Source of the DNA: Longibacter salinarum
GTDB taxonomy: Bacteria; Bacteroidota; Rhodothermia; Rhodothermales; Salinibacteraceae
Direction of reading: 5' to 3'
Assembly: GCF_002554795.1 (NCBI RefSeq)
Contig: NZ_PDEQ01000010.1
Location: forward strand, 62,001-126,000
Length of the DNA stretch: 64,000 bases
Position numbers and translations under genes: made by a program. Each line of letters begins with the position of its first letter. Within the stretch, counting starts at the first letter, position 1. The notes below the pieces were generated by a model. That model was not told the origin of the DNA. It saw only the letters and a list, made by a program, of their open reading frames with translations, and did no database searches. This document shows, piece by piece, positions 1 through 8,520 of this stretch.

Positions 1-765
1 CCACGAGTACGCGCGCTCGCTCCCGATGAAGTAGGTCTCGCCTTCGGCGTCCTCGTGCATGGCGGAGTCGACCATGCCCCGGGCGAGGTCCTTCACGTGC
101 ACCAGGCTCACCGCGGGTTTCGACGCGGGACCCGCAACGGGGCAGATGTGGCGCTGGACGGACTGAAAGAACTGCAGGATATCCCGATCCCGGGGTCCGT
201 ACACGGCCGGCGGACGCACGATGGTGATTGGGAGCACGTCCGCGTACGACTCCGTCATCTGGTGGGCGCTCCGGATCGCCTGCTCCATCTCGGCCTTGCT
301 CCGCCCGTAGCGGCTGACCGGCTGCAGCGGCATGTCCTCGGTGGCCACGTCCGCTTCGCACCGACCGACCGCCGCCAGACTGCTCGTTACCAGCACGCGA
401 TCGACGTTCGGTGCGGCATGCTTGACTGCGCCAAGCAGGTTCATCGTGGCCTTGACGTTGGCCTCCTGCAGGGCGTCGTACGTTCGGGCCCGCGTCCGCC
501 CGCCGACATGATAGACGCGGTCGACGCCATCGAGAGCCTCCCACAGCATCTCGATATTCGACAGCTCGCCCCGCACGTACGTGATGCGGTCCGGGGCTTT
601 TGCTCGGATCTCATCCAACCACTTCGGCTCCGATCGGACGAGGCAGCGGATCTCGGAGACCCCGCGACGCAGGAGCTCTTCGACGAGGTGACTTCCCACG
701 AATCCGGTGCCTCCGGTGACGAATGCGGTGCCGGACAGGTCATCACTGCCTTTGGAGGCGGACAT
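1..765 (-). CDS. NAD-dependent epimerase/dehydratase (C-terminus cut by window edge)
   Basis: This is an extended short-chain dehydrogenase/reductase that would act on a nucleotide sugar or similar NAD(P)-linked substrate; the substrate cannot be read from the sequence. Near the N-terminus is the Rossmann motif TGGTGFVG (about residues 17-24), followed by a strand of the type RITYVRGEL, the VLVTSSLAAVG segment and the YGRSK version of the catalytic YxxxK pair. The C-terminus lies beyond base 1. The ATG at 765 was chosen; an in-frame GTG at 792 adds nine residues and is equally possible. The gene is read away from the lysM gene across a repeat-bearing spacer. Confidence 0.85.
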   Translation of the reverse strand, partial: MSASKGSDDLSGTAFVTGGTGFVGSHLVEELLRRGVSEIRCLVRSEPKWLDEIRAKAPDRITYVRGELSNIEMLWEALDGVDRVYHVGGRTRARTYDALQEANVKATMNLLGAVKHAAPNVDRVLVTSSLAAVGRCEADVATEDMPLQPVSRYGRSKAEMEQAIRSAHQMTESYADVLPITIVRPPAVYGPRDRDILQFFQSVQRHICPVAGPASKPAVSLVHVKDLARGMVDSAMHEDAEGETYFIGSERAYSW

Positions 766-1254
766 CGACTCGTACTGCGCGTAGGTGGTCACGGGGCGGG
801 AACGGATTGGTCAGGAGAAACACCGTATCGCGTAAGCGCCGAGCCGTGGAAGGTTCGGGACTGGAATTGCGAAGCGGGAAGTGCGAAAGGCGAAGTGTTT
901 ACATCGAACCGTCGCGCCGGACCATGAGCGCTTACACATCCACACATCCGAACCTTCAAACTTCCATACCTTCAGAACCTGTTTGGTGGATGAATCGGTA
1001 GCCGACACGAGCGAAGCGACTGACGCAGTAAACACAGTGGGCGAAGCCCGTGTGGAGCGCTCAGGCGAGTCATGTAGCGGAGCTACTTGGCAAGTGAAGT
1101 AGCTGCACAGGGCGAGATCCACGAAGTCGCAGACCAGAGACTGTCCGCCAAACAGGTTCTCAAACCTCCACACCGTTTTCCCTCGGACACATCCGATCGC
1201 ACAGCCCGTAGGTATTCGCGTGCATCGAACTTTTGTCACCCACCTTCCCAGCTC
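766..1254. other. Intergenic spacer with word-like sequence and an inverted-repeat element
   Basis: No credible gene is seen here. Bases 866-900 carry TTCGC-type word sequence in the reverse sense (GCGAAGCGGGAAGTGCGAAAG), and 935-975 carry CACACATCC / CTTCAAACTTCC words. The inverted-repeat element at 976-1158 follows. Confidence 0.6.
976..1158. repeat. Inverted-repeat element, variant copy A (183 bp)
   Basis: The left end AACCTGTTTGGTGGATGAATC and the right end CTGTCCGCCAAACAGGTT are inverted repeats of each other. The ends match those of the 198-bp copies at 10,065, 26,447 and 41,767, but the core is different and is rich in CGAAGC / GTAGCGGAGCTAC palindromes. It encodes no protein. It is probably a non-autonomous, MITE-like or REP-like element. 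Confidence 0.75.
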
Positions 1255-1692
1255 ATGGCCACCTTCGACTTTCCCCGCGAGTACGGCGTCGACCTGAATG
1301 CCAAGACGACCTTCGGTAGTGCCCGTGCGATTCAGAAACGGATCGAGGACGTCGTCTCCGGACAGATTAAGGATTTTCTCGTGATGGACGAAGGCAAGGA
1401 GGTCACGCTTATCGGGGAGGCGCCGTCGCAAGCTGTGCGCGAGACGGCCATTCTGCTCGCCGGCAACGTGAAGGGCACTGCCCGCGTCAATGACGACGCG
1501 TTGATGGTCCAGAACGCGGAGACGAAGCCGGAGGTGTCGTTTCACCGGGTCGAAGAAGGCCACACGCTGGCGAGCATCTCCGAAGCGGAATATGGCGACG
1601 CCGGCAACGCCATCCAAGTCCGTCAGGCGAATGATTTCCTGCTGGACGGGAACGAGGAGGTTGAACCGGGGCAGACCATCCGGCTACCGTAA
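1255..1692 (+). CDS. lysM: BON-LysM protein (Kbp/YgaU-like)
   Basis: This 145-aa protein has the two-domain plan of E. coli Kbp (YgaU, 149 aa). A BON domain spans roughly residues 20-87 (VTLIGEAPSQAVRETAILL) and a LysM domain spans about 95-145 (HRVEEGHTLASISEAEYGD, ending GQTIRLP). Kbp is a cytoplasmic potassium-binding protein; LysM modules otherwise bind peptidoglycan. No signal peptide is visible, which fits the cytoplasmic Kbp type. The ATG at 1255 gives the family's usual N-terminus. A strong intrinsic terminator follows 50 bases after the stop. Confidence 0.88.
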   Translation: MATFDFPREYGVDLNAKTTFGSARAIQKRIEDVVSGQIKDFLVMDEGKEVTLIGEAPSQAVRETAILLAGNVKGTARVNDDALMVQNAETKPEVSFHRVEEGHTLASISEAEYGDAGNAIQVRQANDFLLDGNEEVEPGQTIRLP

Positions 1693-1740
1693 GTGGGGTA
1701 TGGGCTGTGGGGTTGGGGGGCACGGATTTGTTCAAACCAA

Positions 1741-1783
1741 TCGTATGGGCGCATCGCAATGCGCCCATACGGCGTGTTTTTTA
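1741..1783 (+). terminator. Rho-independent terminator after lysM
   Basis: A perfect 13-bp stem (CGTATGGGCGCAT / ATGCGCCCATACG, 1742-1771) with the loop CGCA is followed by GCGTGTTTTTT. The T-run is on the + strand side only, so it serves the lysM transcript. It also separates lysM from the convergent rlmD gene. Confidence 0.85.
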
Positions 1784-1798
1784 CCCCATCCCCACATT

Positions 1799-3202
1799 TC
1801 ATTTCCGGGTGCAGCGGACGACGTTCTCGATGTGCGGCGTGTGGGGGAACATGTCGACCGGCTGGACGCGGTCGATGCGGTAATAATCCTTCAGCAGGTC
1901 GAGGTCGCGCGCCTGCGTCTGCGGGTTGCAGCTCACGTAAACGAACCGCTCTGGATGGAGGTCGGCAATCTGCTGGACGACCTTCTTGTGCATGCCCGCG
2001 CGCGGCGGGTCAGCGATCACCACGTCCGGTCGGCCGTGTTCGGCGATGAAGGACGGCGTGAACACATCCTTCAGGTCGCCGCTGCGGAAGGTGCAGTTGT
2101 GGATGTTGTTCATCGCCGCGTTGGTGCGGGCGTTGTCAACAGCCGCCTCGACCATTTCGACGCCAATGACCTTGTCGACGCGCTGCGAGAGGAAGACGGA
2201 AATCGTCCCTGCTCCGCAGTACAGGTCGTAGACCCGGTCGGTCGGCTTGAGGTCAGCAAAGTCCCGCGCCACCTCGTACAGCGTCTCCGCCTGGGTCGTG
2301 TTGGTCTGGAAGAAGGCGCTGGGGCTGATTGCGAAGCGATACCCGCCGATGACGTCGTAGATGACGCCCGAACCAAAGATCGTCCGCTCGCGGCCCTGCG
2401 GGTTCTGCGACTTGCCCTTATGGTTGGTGTGGATGAACGTCGACACCTCGGGGAATTCCTCCTGCAGAAAGGACGAGACGGCTTCGATGCGCTCCTCGTC
2501 GTAGCCATTCGTGACGAGGTTGACCATCACGTCGCCGGTGTGCTCACCCGTGCGGATCACGAGATGACGGAGAAAGCCGGTATGGTTTCGGATGTCCCAC
2601 GGCTTCCAGTCGCGTGCCTTCGCGAAATCCCGGATGCCATTCAGTAGCTTCGGCGTCACGGCCGACGGCAGGTGGCATTCCTGCAGATCCAACACCTTAA
2701 AGAAATTGCCGGGCACGTGGAGGCCGACCGCGAAGTCGGTGTCGAAGTCTTGCCCGCTGTCGATTTCTGCCGACGTCAGCCACCGGTCGGCGCTGAAGTC
2801 GAAGTCCATCTTGTTGCGGTACCGGTACGGCGAGTCACAGCCGATCACCGGGGGCACCTCGATGCCGGAAAAGTCGCTGTTATAGGCAAACGTCTCCTCG
2901 ACGCTCTGTCGCTTGGCTTCGAGCTGTGCTTCGTACTCGACGTGCTGCCACTTGCAGCCGCCGCACTCGTCGGCGTACCGGCAGCGGGGCTCCGTTCGGA
3001 GTTCGCTGGGCTCGATGACCTCGTCGATCTTCGCCTCCGCATAGCTCTTCTTTTTCTTGAAGACGTACGCCTTCACGCGGTCGCCGGGGACCGCGCCGTG
3101 GACGAAGACGACATAACCATCGACACGAGCGAGAGATTTTCCTTTGTCGGCGAACTTTTCGATCTCCAGCTCGATATGCTGGCCGCGTTTGATGCTGGCC
3201 AT
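1799..3202 (-). CDS. rlmD: 23S rRNA (uracil(1939)-C5)-methyltransferase RlmD/RumA family
   Basis: This 467-aa SAM-dependent enzyme methylates C5 of a uridine in 23S rRNA. An N-terminal TRAM domain covers about residues 4-63. The 4Fe-4S cysteines are C74, C80, C83 (CRYADECGGC) and C176. The SAM-binding motif is YDLYCGAGTISVF (325-337), ADPPRAGMH follows at 397-405, and the nucleophilic C425 lies in YVSCNPQTQARDL. RlmD and related RlmCD/TrmA enzymes share this fold, so the exact target base is inferred. The ATG at 3202 gives MASIKRG, a normal N-terminus for the TRAM domain; an upstream in-frame ATG at 3307 would add 35 atypical residues. Confidence 0.88.
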   Translation of the reverse strand: MASIKRGQHIELEIEKFADKGKSLARVDGYVVFVHGAVPGDRVKAYVFKKKKSYAEAKIDEVIEPSELRTEPRCRYADECGGCKWQHVEYEAQLEAKRQSVEETFAYNSDFSGIEVPPVIGCDSPYRYRNKMDFDFSADRWLTSAEIDSGQDFDTDFAVGLHVPGNFFKVLDLQECHLPSAVTPKLLNGIRDFAKARDWKPWDIRNHTGFLRHLVIRTGEHTGDVMVNLVTNGYDEERIEAVSSFLQEEFPEVSTFIHTNHKGKSQNPQGRERTIFGSGVIYDVIGGYRFAISPSAFFQTNTTQAETLYEVARDFADLKPTDRVYDLYCGAGTISVFLSQRVDKVIGVEMVEAAVDNARTNAAMNNIHNCTFRSGDLKDVFTPSFIAEHGRPDVVIADPPRAGMHKKVVQQIADLHPERFVYVSCNPQTQARDLDLLKDYYRIDRVQPVDMFPHTPHIENVVRCTRK

Positions 3203-3330
3203 GGGCGTCAGGGTGCTACGGGGAAAAAGCAGGTGGATGCCTTCCTGGAAGCGTGTCCGAGAAGGGGAGCGCCTCACGGCTGCCGGTGGGCTTCGGTTCC
3301 CCTTCACTGCGTCAGTTGGTGGCGTGGAAA

Positions 3331-3372
3331 ACGAAAAAAGCGAGCATCCGGAAAAATCCCGATGCTCGCTCG
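3331..3372 (-). terminator. Rho-independent terminator after the response regulator
   Basis: On the minus strand the stem AGCGAGCATC / GATGCTCGCT (3339-3370) is followed by TTTTTTCG. It lies between the response regulator stop (3424) and the rlmD start (3202), so the two minus-strand genes are probably separate transcripts. Confidence 0.85.
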
Positions 3373-3423
3373 AACGCTATTTATGGGTAGAAACGCAGGC
3401 TCTTACTCAACCGCGACAACGAG

Positions 3424-4119
3424 TTAACCCGCAAACTTGTAGCCGATGCCGTACACCGTCTCGATGAACTGAGGCTCGGTGGGGTCCGGCTCGATTTTCT
3501 TGCGGAGTGACGCGACGTGGCGGTCGATCGTGCGGGTCGTGATGTCGCCGCTGATTCCCCATACGTCGCGTAGAAGCTGCTTCCGGCTCACCGTTCGACC
3601 GCGGTGGTTGATGAAGTACTCCAGGATGTCGAACTCGAGCGACGTAAACTCGACCTCTTCTCCATCTTTAATGGCGGTGTGGGTGTCGAAGTCGACTTTG
3701 ACATCGCCGAATGTGAAGGCGTCGTCGTCCACCTCCGAGGAGCGGCTCCGCTCGAGCACGGCCCGGACGCGTGCCGCGAGCTCTTCTGCGTTGAATGGTT
3801 TCGTGACGTAGTCGTCCGCGCCCAGGTCGAAGCCCCGGAGCTTGTGCTTGTCCTGTCCCTTGACCGTCAGCATGATGACCGGGGAGTCGACCCCTGCCTT
3901 TCGCGCTTCACGGAGCACATCGAAGCCGTCCTTCTCCGGAAGCATCACGTCGAGCAGCACCACGTCGTACGGGGGAAGCGTTGTGATTTGCTGCATCGCT
4001 TCCGATCCGTCGGTGGCGCGGGTCACGTCGTAGCCTTTGATCGAGAAGAAGTCTTCCAGGCCGGTCCCGACTTCAGGATCATCCTCAACGATCAAAATTC
4101 GTGCGTTCGTGGTTTCCAT
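3424..4119 (-). CDS. OmpR/PhoB-family two-component response regulator
   Basis: This 231-aa DNA-binding response regulator has a receiver domain (about residues 6-120) with the acidic pair E12-D13, phospho-acceptor D57 in VVLLDVMLPEKDG, the conserved Thr in IMLTVKG and Lys in YVTKPF. A C-terminal winged-helix trans_reg_C domain ends RTIDRHVASLRKKIEPDP and VYGIGYKF. No histidine kinase is adjacent, so it is an orphan within this window and the signal is unknown. The ATG at 4119 (METTNARILIVEDD) is the family start. A short inverted-repeat derivative sits 36 bases upstream and could overlap its promoter. Confidence 0.92.
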   Translation of the reverse strand: METTNARILIVEDDPEVGTGLEDFFSIKGYDVTRATDGSEAMQQITTLPPYDVVLLDVMLPEKDGFDVLREARKAGVDSPVIMLTVKGQDKHKLRGFDLGADDYVTKPFNAEELAARVRAVLERSRSSEVDDDAFTFGDVKVDFDTHTAIKDGEEVEFTSLEFDILEYFINHRGRTVSRKQLLRDVWGISGDITTRTIDRHVASLRKKIEPDPTEPQFIETVYGIGYKFAG

Positions 4120-4154
4120 CGAGGCAAAAGCGGCAAGTGAGAGAAAGCGCGCAG

Positions 4155-4249
4155 AACCTGCTTGGTTGATCAATCTACAACGTCGCATCGCTCGGGGCGG
4201 AGCAATCGGGTGCCCTCGAGTTCGCCGAAGATATTTCCCCAAACAGGTT
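4155..4249. repeat. Short derivative of the inverted-repeat element (95 bp)
   Basis: The left end AACCTGCTTGGTTGAT and right end CCCCAAACAGGTT resemble the ends of the 198-bp elements, but only 95 bp lie between them. It is placed just upstream of the response regulator start. The assignment rests on the ends alone. Confidence 0.45.
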
Positions 4250-4571
4250 GTTATCGCATCGACGGCCGGCACCGCGGAATCACCGGCAATCAATAAGTGA
4301 AAGTAGGAAATAGATCCGGTAGATGCAGGCCGATTACGTCGTCATACGGCGAAACCCGCACCGTCCTGTCAGGATCCACGCCACATGTTACTCCACTAAC
4401 AATGGAGCATATCAGACAAGCCTCAATTCATGGTGGATTCGTCCGTGGCTCTGGTTCGCATCGCTACAGGCACGAACGGAAGCTTCTCGCCGTCGTTTAT
4501 GCTTTGAACCGTACGCTGCGCCGCAGTGTGCGATTGTTTTTACGGATACAGCGGTTTCCCCGCGCAAGCCT
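4250..4571. other. Intergenic spacer, nothing recognised
   Basis: This divergent spacer lies between the response regulator and the small membrane protein. No further gene, RNA or clear promoter could be supported. Confidence 0.4.
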
Positions 4572-4868
4572 ATGGATGGCAGCGTACTTTTTGACCCTAA
4601 ATATCTTCCGATCATTCTGGCCACGCTGATCGGATTCAGCATTCTGGCGGCCGCGCTACTCGTGCCCGTGTGGAGATTTTTGGAGCGGGAGGAGAAGGTC
4701 GCAGAGAAATGGACGCCCGACCAGATCGCAGAGCACATCGAGAACATTCGATCGGAGTACGAGGAGAAGGAGCAGGAGCAAGCCCCCTCGGAACGGGCTT
4801 TTTCGGATGTCGGATCACAGGCCCCGGCGGATCCAGAGACGCCGGCAGATAAGGCATCGGATCACTGA
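4572..4868 (+). CDS. Small single-pass membrane protein, unknown function
   Basis: This 98-aa protein has one strong transmembrane segment at about residues 10-32 (LPIILATLIGFSILAAALLV), then a charged stretch EREEKVAEKWTPDQIAEHIENIRSEYEEKEQEQ likely to form a coiled coil, and a disordered acidic, Pro/Ala-rich tail. No family was recognised. The ATG at 4572 was chosen because it directly precedes the hydrophobic segment; upstream in-frame sequence is not protein-like. The neighbouring comEA is convergent and ends 18 bases away. Confidence 0.65.
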   Translation: MDGSVLFDPKYLPIILATLIGFSILAAALLVPVWRFLEREEKVAEKWTPDQIAEHIENIRSEYEEKEQEQAPSERAFSDVGSQAPADPETPADKASDH

Positions 4869-4885
4869 GTCAGAGGGCCGATCGT

Positions 4886-5365
4886 TTATGGCGTATCCAC
4901 GACGATGAGCGGACGAACGTCCTCAAGCGTTTTCGGGCCAATGCCTCGTACGGCCGTCAGCTGCTCGACGCTTGTAAACCGACGCTTTTTCCGATACGCG
5001 ATCACGCGGCCGGCCAGGGACGGACCGATCCCCGGTAGCGACTGAAGTTCGGCTGACGAAGCGGTGTTCAGGTTAATCGTGCCCGGTGATTCAGCGACTG
5101 TATCCGAGTCGTGCAAGTTCTCCTCCTCGGGTGGCCCGGAGGTGCCGGATTCCGTGAGATTCGCCTCGGCTGTGAGTGCCGCGGTCGTGTCCGCAGCATC
5201 CAGCGAATCCGTAAGAAGGAGGCTTCGGTCGACCGGGGGAACGTTCTGCTTCTGAACGTACTGGATGACCAGTCCGGTGAAGAAGAGGGCGAGAACCGAC
5301 AGAATCGCCAGGGCTTCGCGTCGGGTGATGGCGAGCCGCTGTTGAAGGAGGTGAAGCCAGTGCAT
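4886..5365 (-). CDS. comEA: ComEA-type helix-hairpin-helix DNA-binding protein
   Basis: This 159-aa protein has an N-terminal membrane anchor (about residues 17-36), a low-complexity acidic linker (45-95) and a C-terminal ComEA domain. The domain starts with INLNTASSAELQSLPGIGP (97-115) and contains a second hairpin RGIGPKT (140-146). ComEA proteins bind incoming DNA at the membrane during natural transformation; related short HhH proteins have other DNA roles. No comEC or pilus gene is in the window, so competence is only inferred. The gene is convergent with the small membrane protein gene. Confidence 0.8.
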   Translation of the reverse strand: MHWLHLLQQRLAITRREALAILSVLALFFTGLVIQYVQKQNVPPVDRSLLLTDSLDAADTTAALTAEANLTESGTSGPPEEENLHDSDTVAESPGTINLNTASSAELQSLPGIGPSLAGRVIAYRKKRRFTSVEQLTAVRGIGPKTLEDVRPLIVVDTP

Positions 5366-5623
5366 GGGAGGCCAGTTGGAGCGGGAGGGCGGAGCACGAG
5401 TAGGATAATGTTATCGTGCGTGCTCCTTTATCTAGACACATCGAGGCCCGGTATCATAACATCGGGGCGAGTCTCGATGGGGTTTGTGCTCCCTGACGCC
5501 GGTGTGATTGGAACGCTGGTCCGTGGAAGGCTGGTTACCTCAAAACAGATGTGTCTCTACGGCTTGCTTGCGCAGTTAAAACGAGCGCTCGTGCATTCGC
5601 CATTCTATATCGTGTAATGACCC

Positions 5624-6388
5624 ATGGCCAAGCGTGACATCATTCGGAGTCAGGCCATCGTTTTGCGGGGCATGGACTACAGCGAGACCAGCCGGATCGT
5701 GACGCTGTTCACGAGAAAGCAGGGCAAGATCAGTGTAATGGCGAAGGGCGCGCGTCGGACGAAGAGCTCGTTCGGGTCGACGCTCCAGCCGATGGCGTAC
5801 ACGCAGGTCGTGTACTATTACAAGCCGACGCGGACGCTGCAGATGTTGACCGAGAGCAGCCACGTCACCGCGTTCCACGACCTGAATCGCCGCCTTGAAA
5901 AGATCACGATCGGGTTACGCATCGTGGAGCTCGTCGATGCGCTCATGGAAGAAGAGGACCGTCAGCCGTCCGTCTTCGCCCTCGTCCTACAGGCCCTGGA
6001 TGCACTTAACCGGGCCGAGGAGCGGATCGACAACCTGTGGCCCTTCGTGCAGTTACGCATCGCTCGTGCGCTCGGTGTTGCACCATCGATCGACCGCGAG
6101 AACGTCGAGGCCGTGACCGATGCCGGCGGGATCCTGTCGCTGGCGAACGGCGGGGTGTACCCACGGACCGCCCGCCCGAGTCACGCCCGAACAGCCTCTC
6201 GCGCCGCACTTCGAGCATTCGCTATTCTCGCTCGAGCCGACATCGACGTCATCCTCCGCATGGACCTGGACGAGCAGACCCGAGCGCGCGTCCACCGGCT
6301 CGTCGCCGAATACATGGAGTTCCACTTCGAGTCCGCGTACCCGACCCGCAGCCGCGACGTCATCGCCCAGCTGAAGTCTGGGGGATGA
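5624..6388 (+). CDS. recO: DNA repair protein RecO
   Basis: This 254-aa protein belongs to the RecO family, which loads RecA onto SSB-coated single-stranded DNA in the RecFOR pathway. The N-terminal OB-fold is recognisable from SQAIVLRGMDYSETSRIVTLF and GKISVMAKGARR (about residues 8-47). A helical domain (LVDALMEEEDRQPSVFALVL) and the C-terminal FHFESAYPTRSRD follow. The four-cysteine zinc site found in many RecO proteins is absent. The start at 5624 follows a spacer without an obvious ribosome-binding site. recO lies two genes from lexA, so repair functions are grouped here. Confidence 0.9.
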   Translation: MAKRDIIRSQAIVLRGMDYSETSRIVTLFTRKQGKISVMAKGARRTKSSFGSTLQPMAYTQVVYYYKPTRTLQMLTESSHVTAFHDLNRRLEKITIGLRIVELVDALMEEEDRQPSVFALVLQALDALNRAEERIDNLWPFVQLRIARALGVAPSIDRENVEAVTDAGGILSLANGGVYPRTARPSHARTASRAALRAFAILARADIDVILRMDLDEQTRARVHRLVAEYMEFHFESAYPTRSRDVIAQLKSGG

Positions 6389-6804
6389 GGTTTGGACGTT
6401 TGAAGGTATGGAAGTATGAGAGTGTGTGGGTGTGAGAGCGAGAGAGGAGAGGGCGAAAGGGTGAAGGGGAGAGAGGGGTGAAGTGTGGACGTTTGGAGGT
6501 GTGAACGTGTCGAGGTTTGGGAGCAAGAGAGGCGAGCGAAACGAGAAACGGGTTACAGCGATGATTCGAAGCGGCCCAGCACTATCCCCAACTCTGAACC
6601 TTGAACACTGAACTTTGAACCCTCCGAAGGAGACGCGCTTGACCTTTTGCGGTGGGGTGGCTACTCTTACTGTGTGGATCATATGTTCCGGGCTGCAACG
6701 CCGCCAGAGGCCGGTTTTTTGTCTCTTGTCGGTTTGGGCAGCGGTCGGCTTCTGGGCCGGCCATTCCGTTCGCCGAGTCGTGCGACAGATCACGCCGTCA
6801 ACCC
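6389..6804. other. Intergenic spacer filled with word-like sequence
   Basis: No gene is supported. Bases 6389-6530 are a run of GT-rich words (GTATGGAAGTATGAGAGTG, GTGTGGGTGTGAGAG, GTGTGGACGTTTGGAGGTG). Bases 6595-6622 repeat TTGAAC / CTGAAC. The lexA promoter must lie in the remaining 6625-6804, but no box was identified. Confidence 0.5.
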
Positions 6805-7443
6805 ATGGGTCGAAAAAAACTCACCGCCAAGCAGCACGAGTTTCTGCAGTTCCTGATCGATCACACCCAGGAGCATGAGGTGTGGCCGACGTATCGGGAG
6901 ATTATCGATCACTTCGGGTACCGCTCCCCGAACAGTGTCACGCAGAATCTGAAGGCGCTGCACCGGAAGAAGCATCTTGTCCGCGACAGTCAGGGATACC
7001 ACCTGGCTCCAAAGCATCGGGACGACGAGGAGGACACCGGCATCCCGGTTCGGGGCATCATCTCTGCCGGTACGCTGCAGGAGGCCGTCGAGGCGGATCT
7101 GGGCACGATCACGCTCGACATGATCTTCCCCAACATCGATCGCCTCTTCGCGATTCGCGTCTCCGGTCAGTCGATGCAGGGCGCCGACATTCGCGATGGC
7201 GACTACGTGCTTCTCATCGACGACGACATCCCTGAGGGTGGAATCGGGGCCGTGCTCTACAACGGGGAGACGTCACTGAAGCGCGTGTACCATGACAAAA
7301 ACGGCCTCCGGCTCGAGCCCTGCAATCCGGAGTACGACGACATCCACATCCACCCCGATGTCTTCGAAGAGGTAACCATTCTCGGTCGCTACGTCGGCCA
7401 TGTCAACGAGCGCGGCATTTTCAAGCGTCGCTCTGCCGCGTAG
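6805..7443 (+). CDS. lexA: LexA repressor
   Basis: This 212-aa SOS repressor and self-cleaving serine protease has an N-terminal winged helix (residues 1-65: LTAKQHEFLQFL, SPNSVTQNLKALHRKKHL) and a C-terminal S24 domain. The Ala88-Gly89 cleavage bond sits in IISAGTLQEA. The catalytic Ser123 (SGQSMQG) and Lys159 (TSLKRVY) form the dyad. On RecA-ssDNA filaments LexA cleaves itself and the SOS genes are released. The ATG at 6805 gives MGRKKLTAKQ, matching the family start; an upstream in-frame extension to 6652 is not protein-like. Its own operator could not be identified. Confidence 0.93.
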   Translation: MGRKKLTAKQHEFLQFLIDHTQEHEVWPTYREIIDHFGYRSPNSVTQNLKALHRKKHLVRDSQGYHLAPKHRDDEEDTGIPVRGIISAGTLQEAVEADLGTITLDMIFPNIDRLFAIRVSGQSMQGADIRDGDYVLLIDDDIPEGGIGAVLYNGETSLKRVYHDKNGLRLEPCNPEYDDIHIHPDVFEEVTILGRYVGHVNERGIFKRRSAA

Positions 7444-7715
7444 GCGAGATGGGGAGGGGGAGCAAGGGGTAAGGGTGAGGGAGAGAAAGAGGGAATGGGG
7501 GAATGGGGGAAAAGAGGCTTGATGCGAGTGCTACTGCTCGATTCGGGCGCTGAAATTAGGTCCTTTTCCTCGAGGAGACTGCTAACCCGAATGCCTTCAG
7601 GCGTGCAGGACGCAGGTTTTCCTGCCGAAAGAGTTCTGAAAGCTTTAGATGTCTGCCCTGAAGCTTGTGAGCGCGATTGGGAAGTCCTGTCACTGTCACT
7701 TCATCTCGACGTCTT

Positions 7716-8339
7716 ATGTCTATTCCGAACTGGTCCTCTCATGTCCGTCGCGGTGGGGGATTCTGGAGTGACGGTCGGTGGTATGATCTTCACCTGGAGC
7801 GCCGTATGCCGCTGGCGCTGCCGATGCTCGAAGAGTTGCGGGATGCTCTGCCACCTCTGCCGGCAGGGACGCGGGTTTGTGACCTGGCCTGTGGCACGGG
7901 CAACGGCGCGGTGACCGTGTTGAGCGCGTACCCAGAGGTCCACATCACGCTCCTGGACGAGGACCCCGACCTGCTCTCGGTCGCGCGGGAAAAGGTGGAT
8001 CCGCTTACGCTTGACGTCGAGGTGCTGCAGACAACGATCGATACCGACGGTGAAGCAATCCCCGGTGGGCCGTACGATGTGGTCATTGCCTCCCTTGCCC
8101 TCCACGCCATTGTCGGACACGACGTTGAGCGTGCGGAGGCCGAGTCTCGCTATGAACTTCTCTTTCGCAGCATCGCCGACGGTTTGGTCTCTGGCGGACA
8201 CTGCTTCGTCGGCGATCACGTCGGCACACTCCCGCTCTTCGCCCAGCTCAAAGCCATGGAGCGCGCCGGCTTTCGCGACGTCGACTGCGCCTGGCGCCAG
8301 GACGACTTCTTCGTCGCTGCAGGAAGGCTCGGGGAATAG
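7716..8339 (+). CDS. Class I SAM-dependent methyltransferase, unknown substrate
   Basis: This 207-aa protein has a Rossmann methyltransferase core with motif I VCDLACGTGNG near residue 60, an acidic residue at the end of the second strand (LLDED), and PYDVVIASLALHAI at motif IV. It resembles small-molecule methyltransferases of the UbiE/Methyltransf_25 kind, but nothing indicates the substrate. The ATG at 7716 was preferred to an in-frame ATG at 7677 because the N-terminus MSIPNWSSHV is more protein-like. Upstream sequence 7444-7520 is purine-rich, with GGGGAATGGGGG runs. Confidence 0.8.
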   Translation: MSIPNWSSHVRRGGGFWSDGRWYDLHLERRMPLALPMLEELRDALPPLPAGTRVCDLACGTGNGAVTVLSAYPEVHITLLDEDPDLLSVAREKVDPLTLDVEVLQTTIDTDGEAIPGGPYDVVIASLALHAIVGHDVERAEAESRYELLFRSIADGLVSGGHCFVGDHVGTLPLFAQLKAMERAGFRDVDCAWRQDDFFVAAGRLGE

Positions 8340-8520
8340 CAATCGGGGGATGAGGTATGCGCTGTGGGGGAGGAGAATACGCTCTTGATCCATAACTCTG
8401 GCGTTCGGCACGATGGTTCTGGGAAAATCCACGGTCCGCAAAATTAACGTTCCTACGTTCACACGTCCATACGCTAACACATCCACACATCCAAACCTCC
8501 AGATGTCCACACCGAACGGA
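8340..8520. other. Convergent spacer with CACACATCC words
   Basis: Bases 8447-8515 consist of words such as CCTACGTTCACACGTCCATA and CACACATCCAAACCTCC. This is the same family as at 940-975 and, in reverse sense, at 6389-6530. No hairpin terminator was found for either convergent gene. Confidence 0.45.

Noticed and set aside
4785-4806. AGCCCC-N6-ACGGGCT followed by TTTTTC within the small membrane protein gene
   Set aside because: It looks like a terminator but lies inside the reading frame before its stop, and the pairing is imperfect.
7495-7914. 139-aa open frame overlapping the methyltransferase start
   Set aside because: It begins in purine-rich word-like sequence and overlaps a well-supported gene in another frame.
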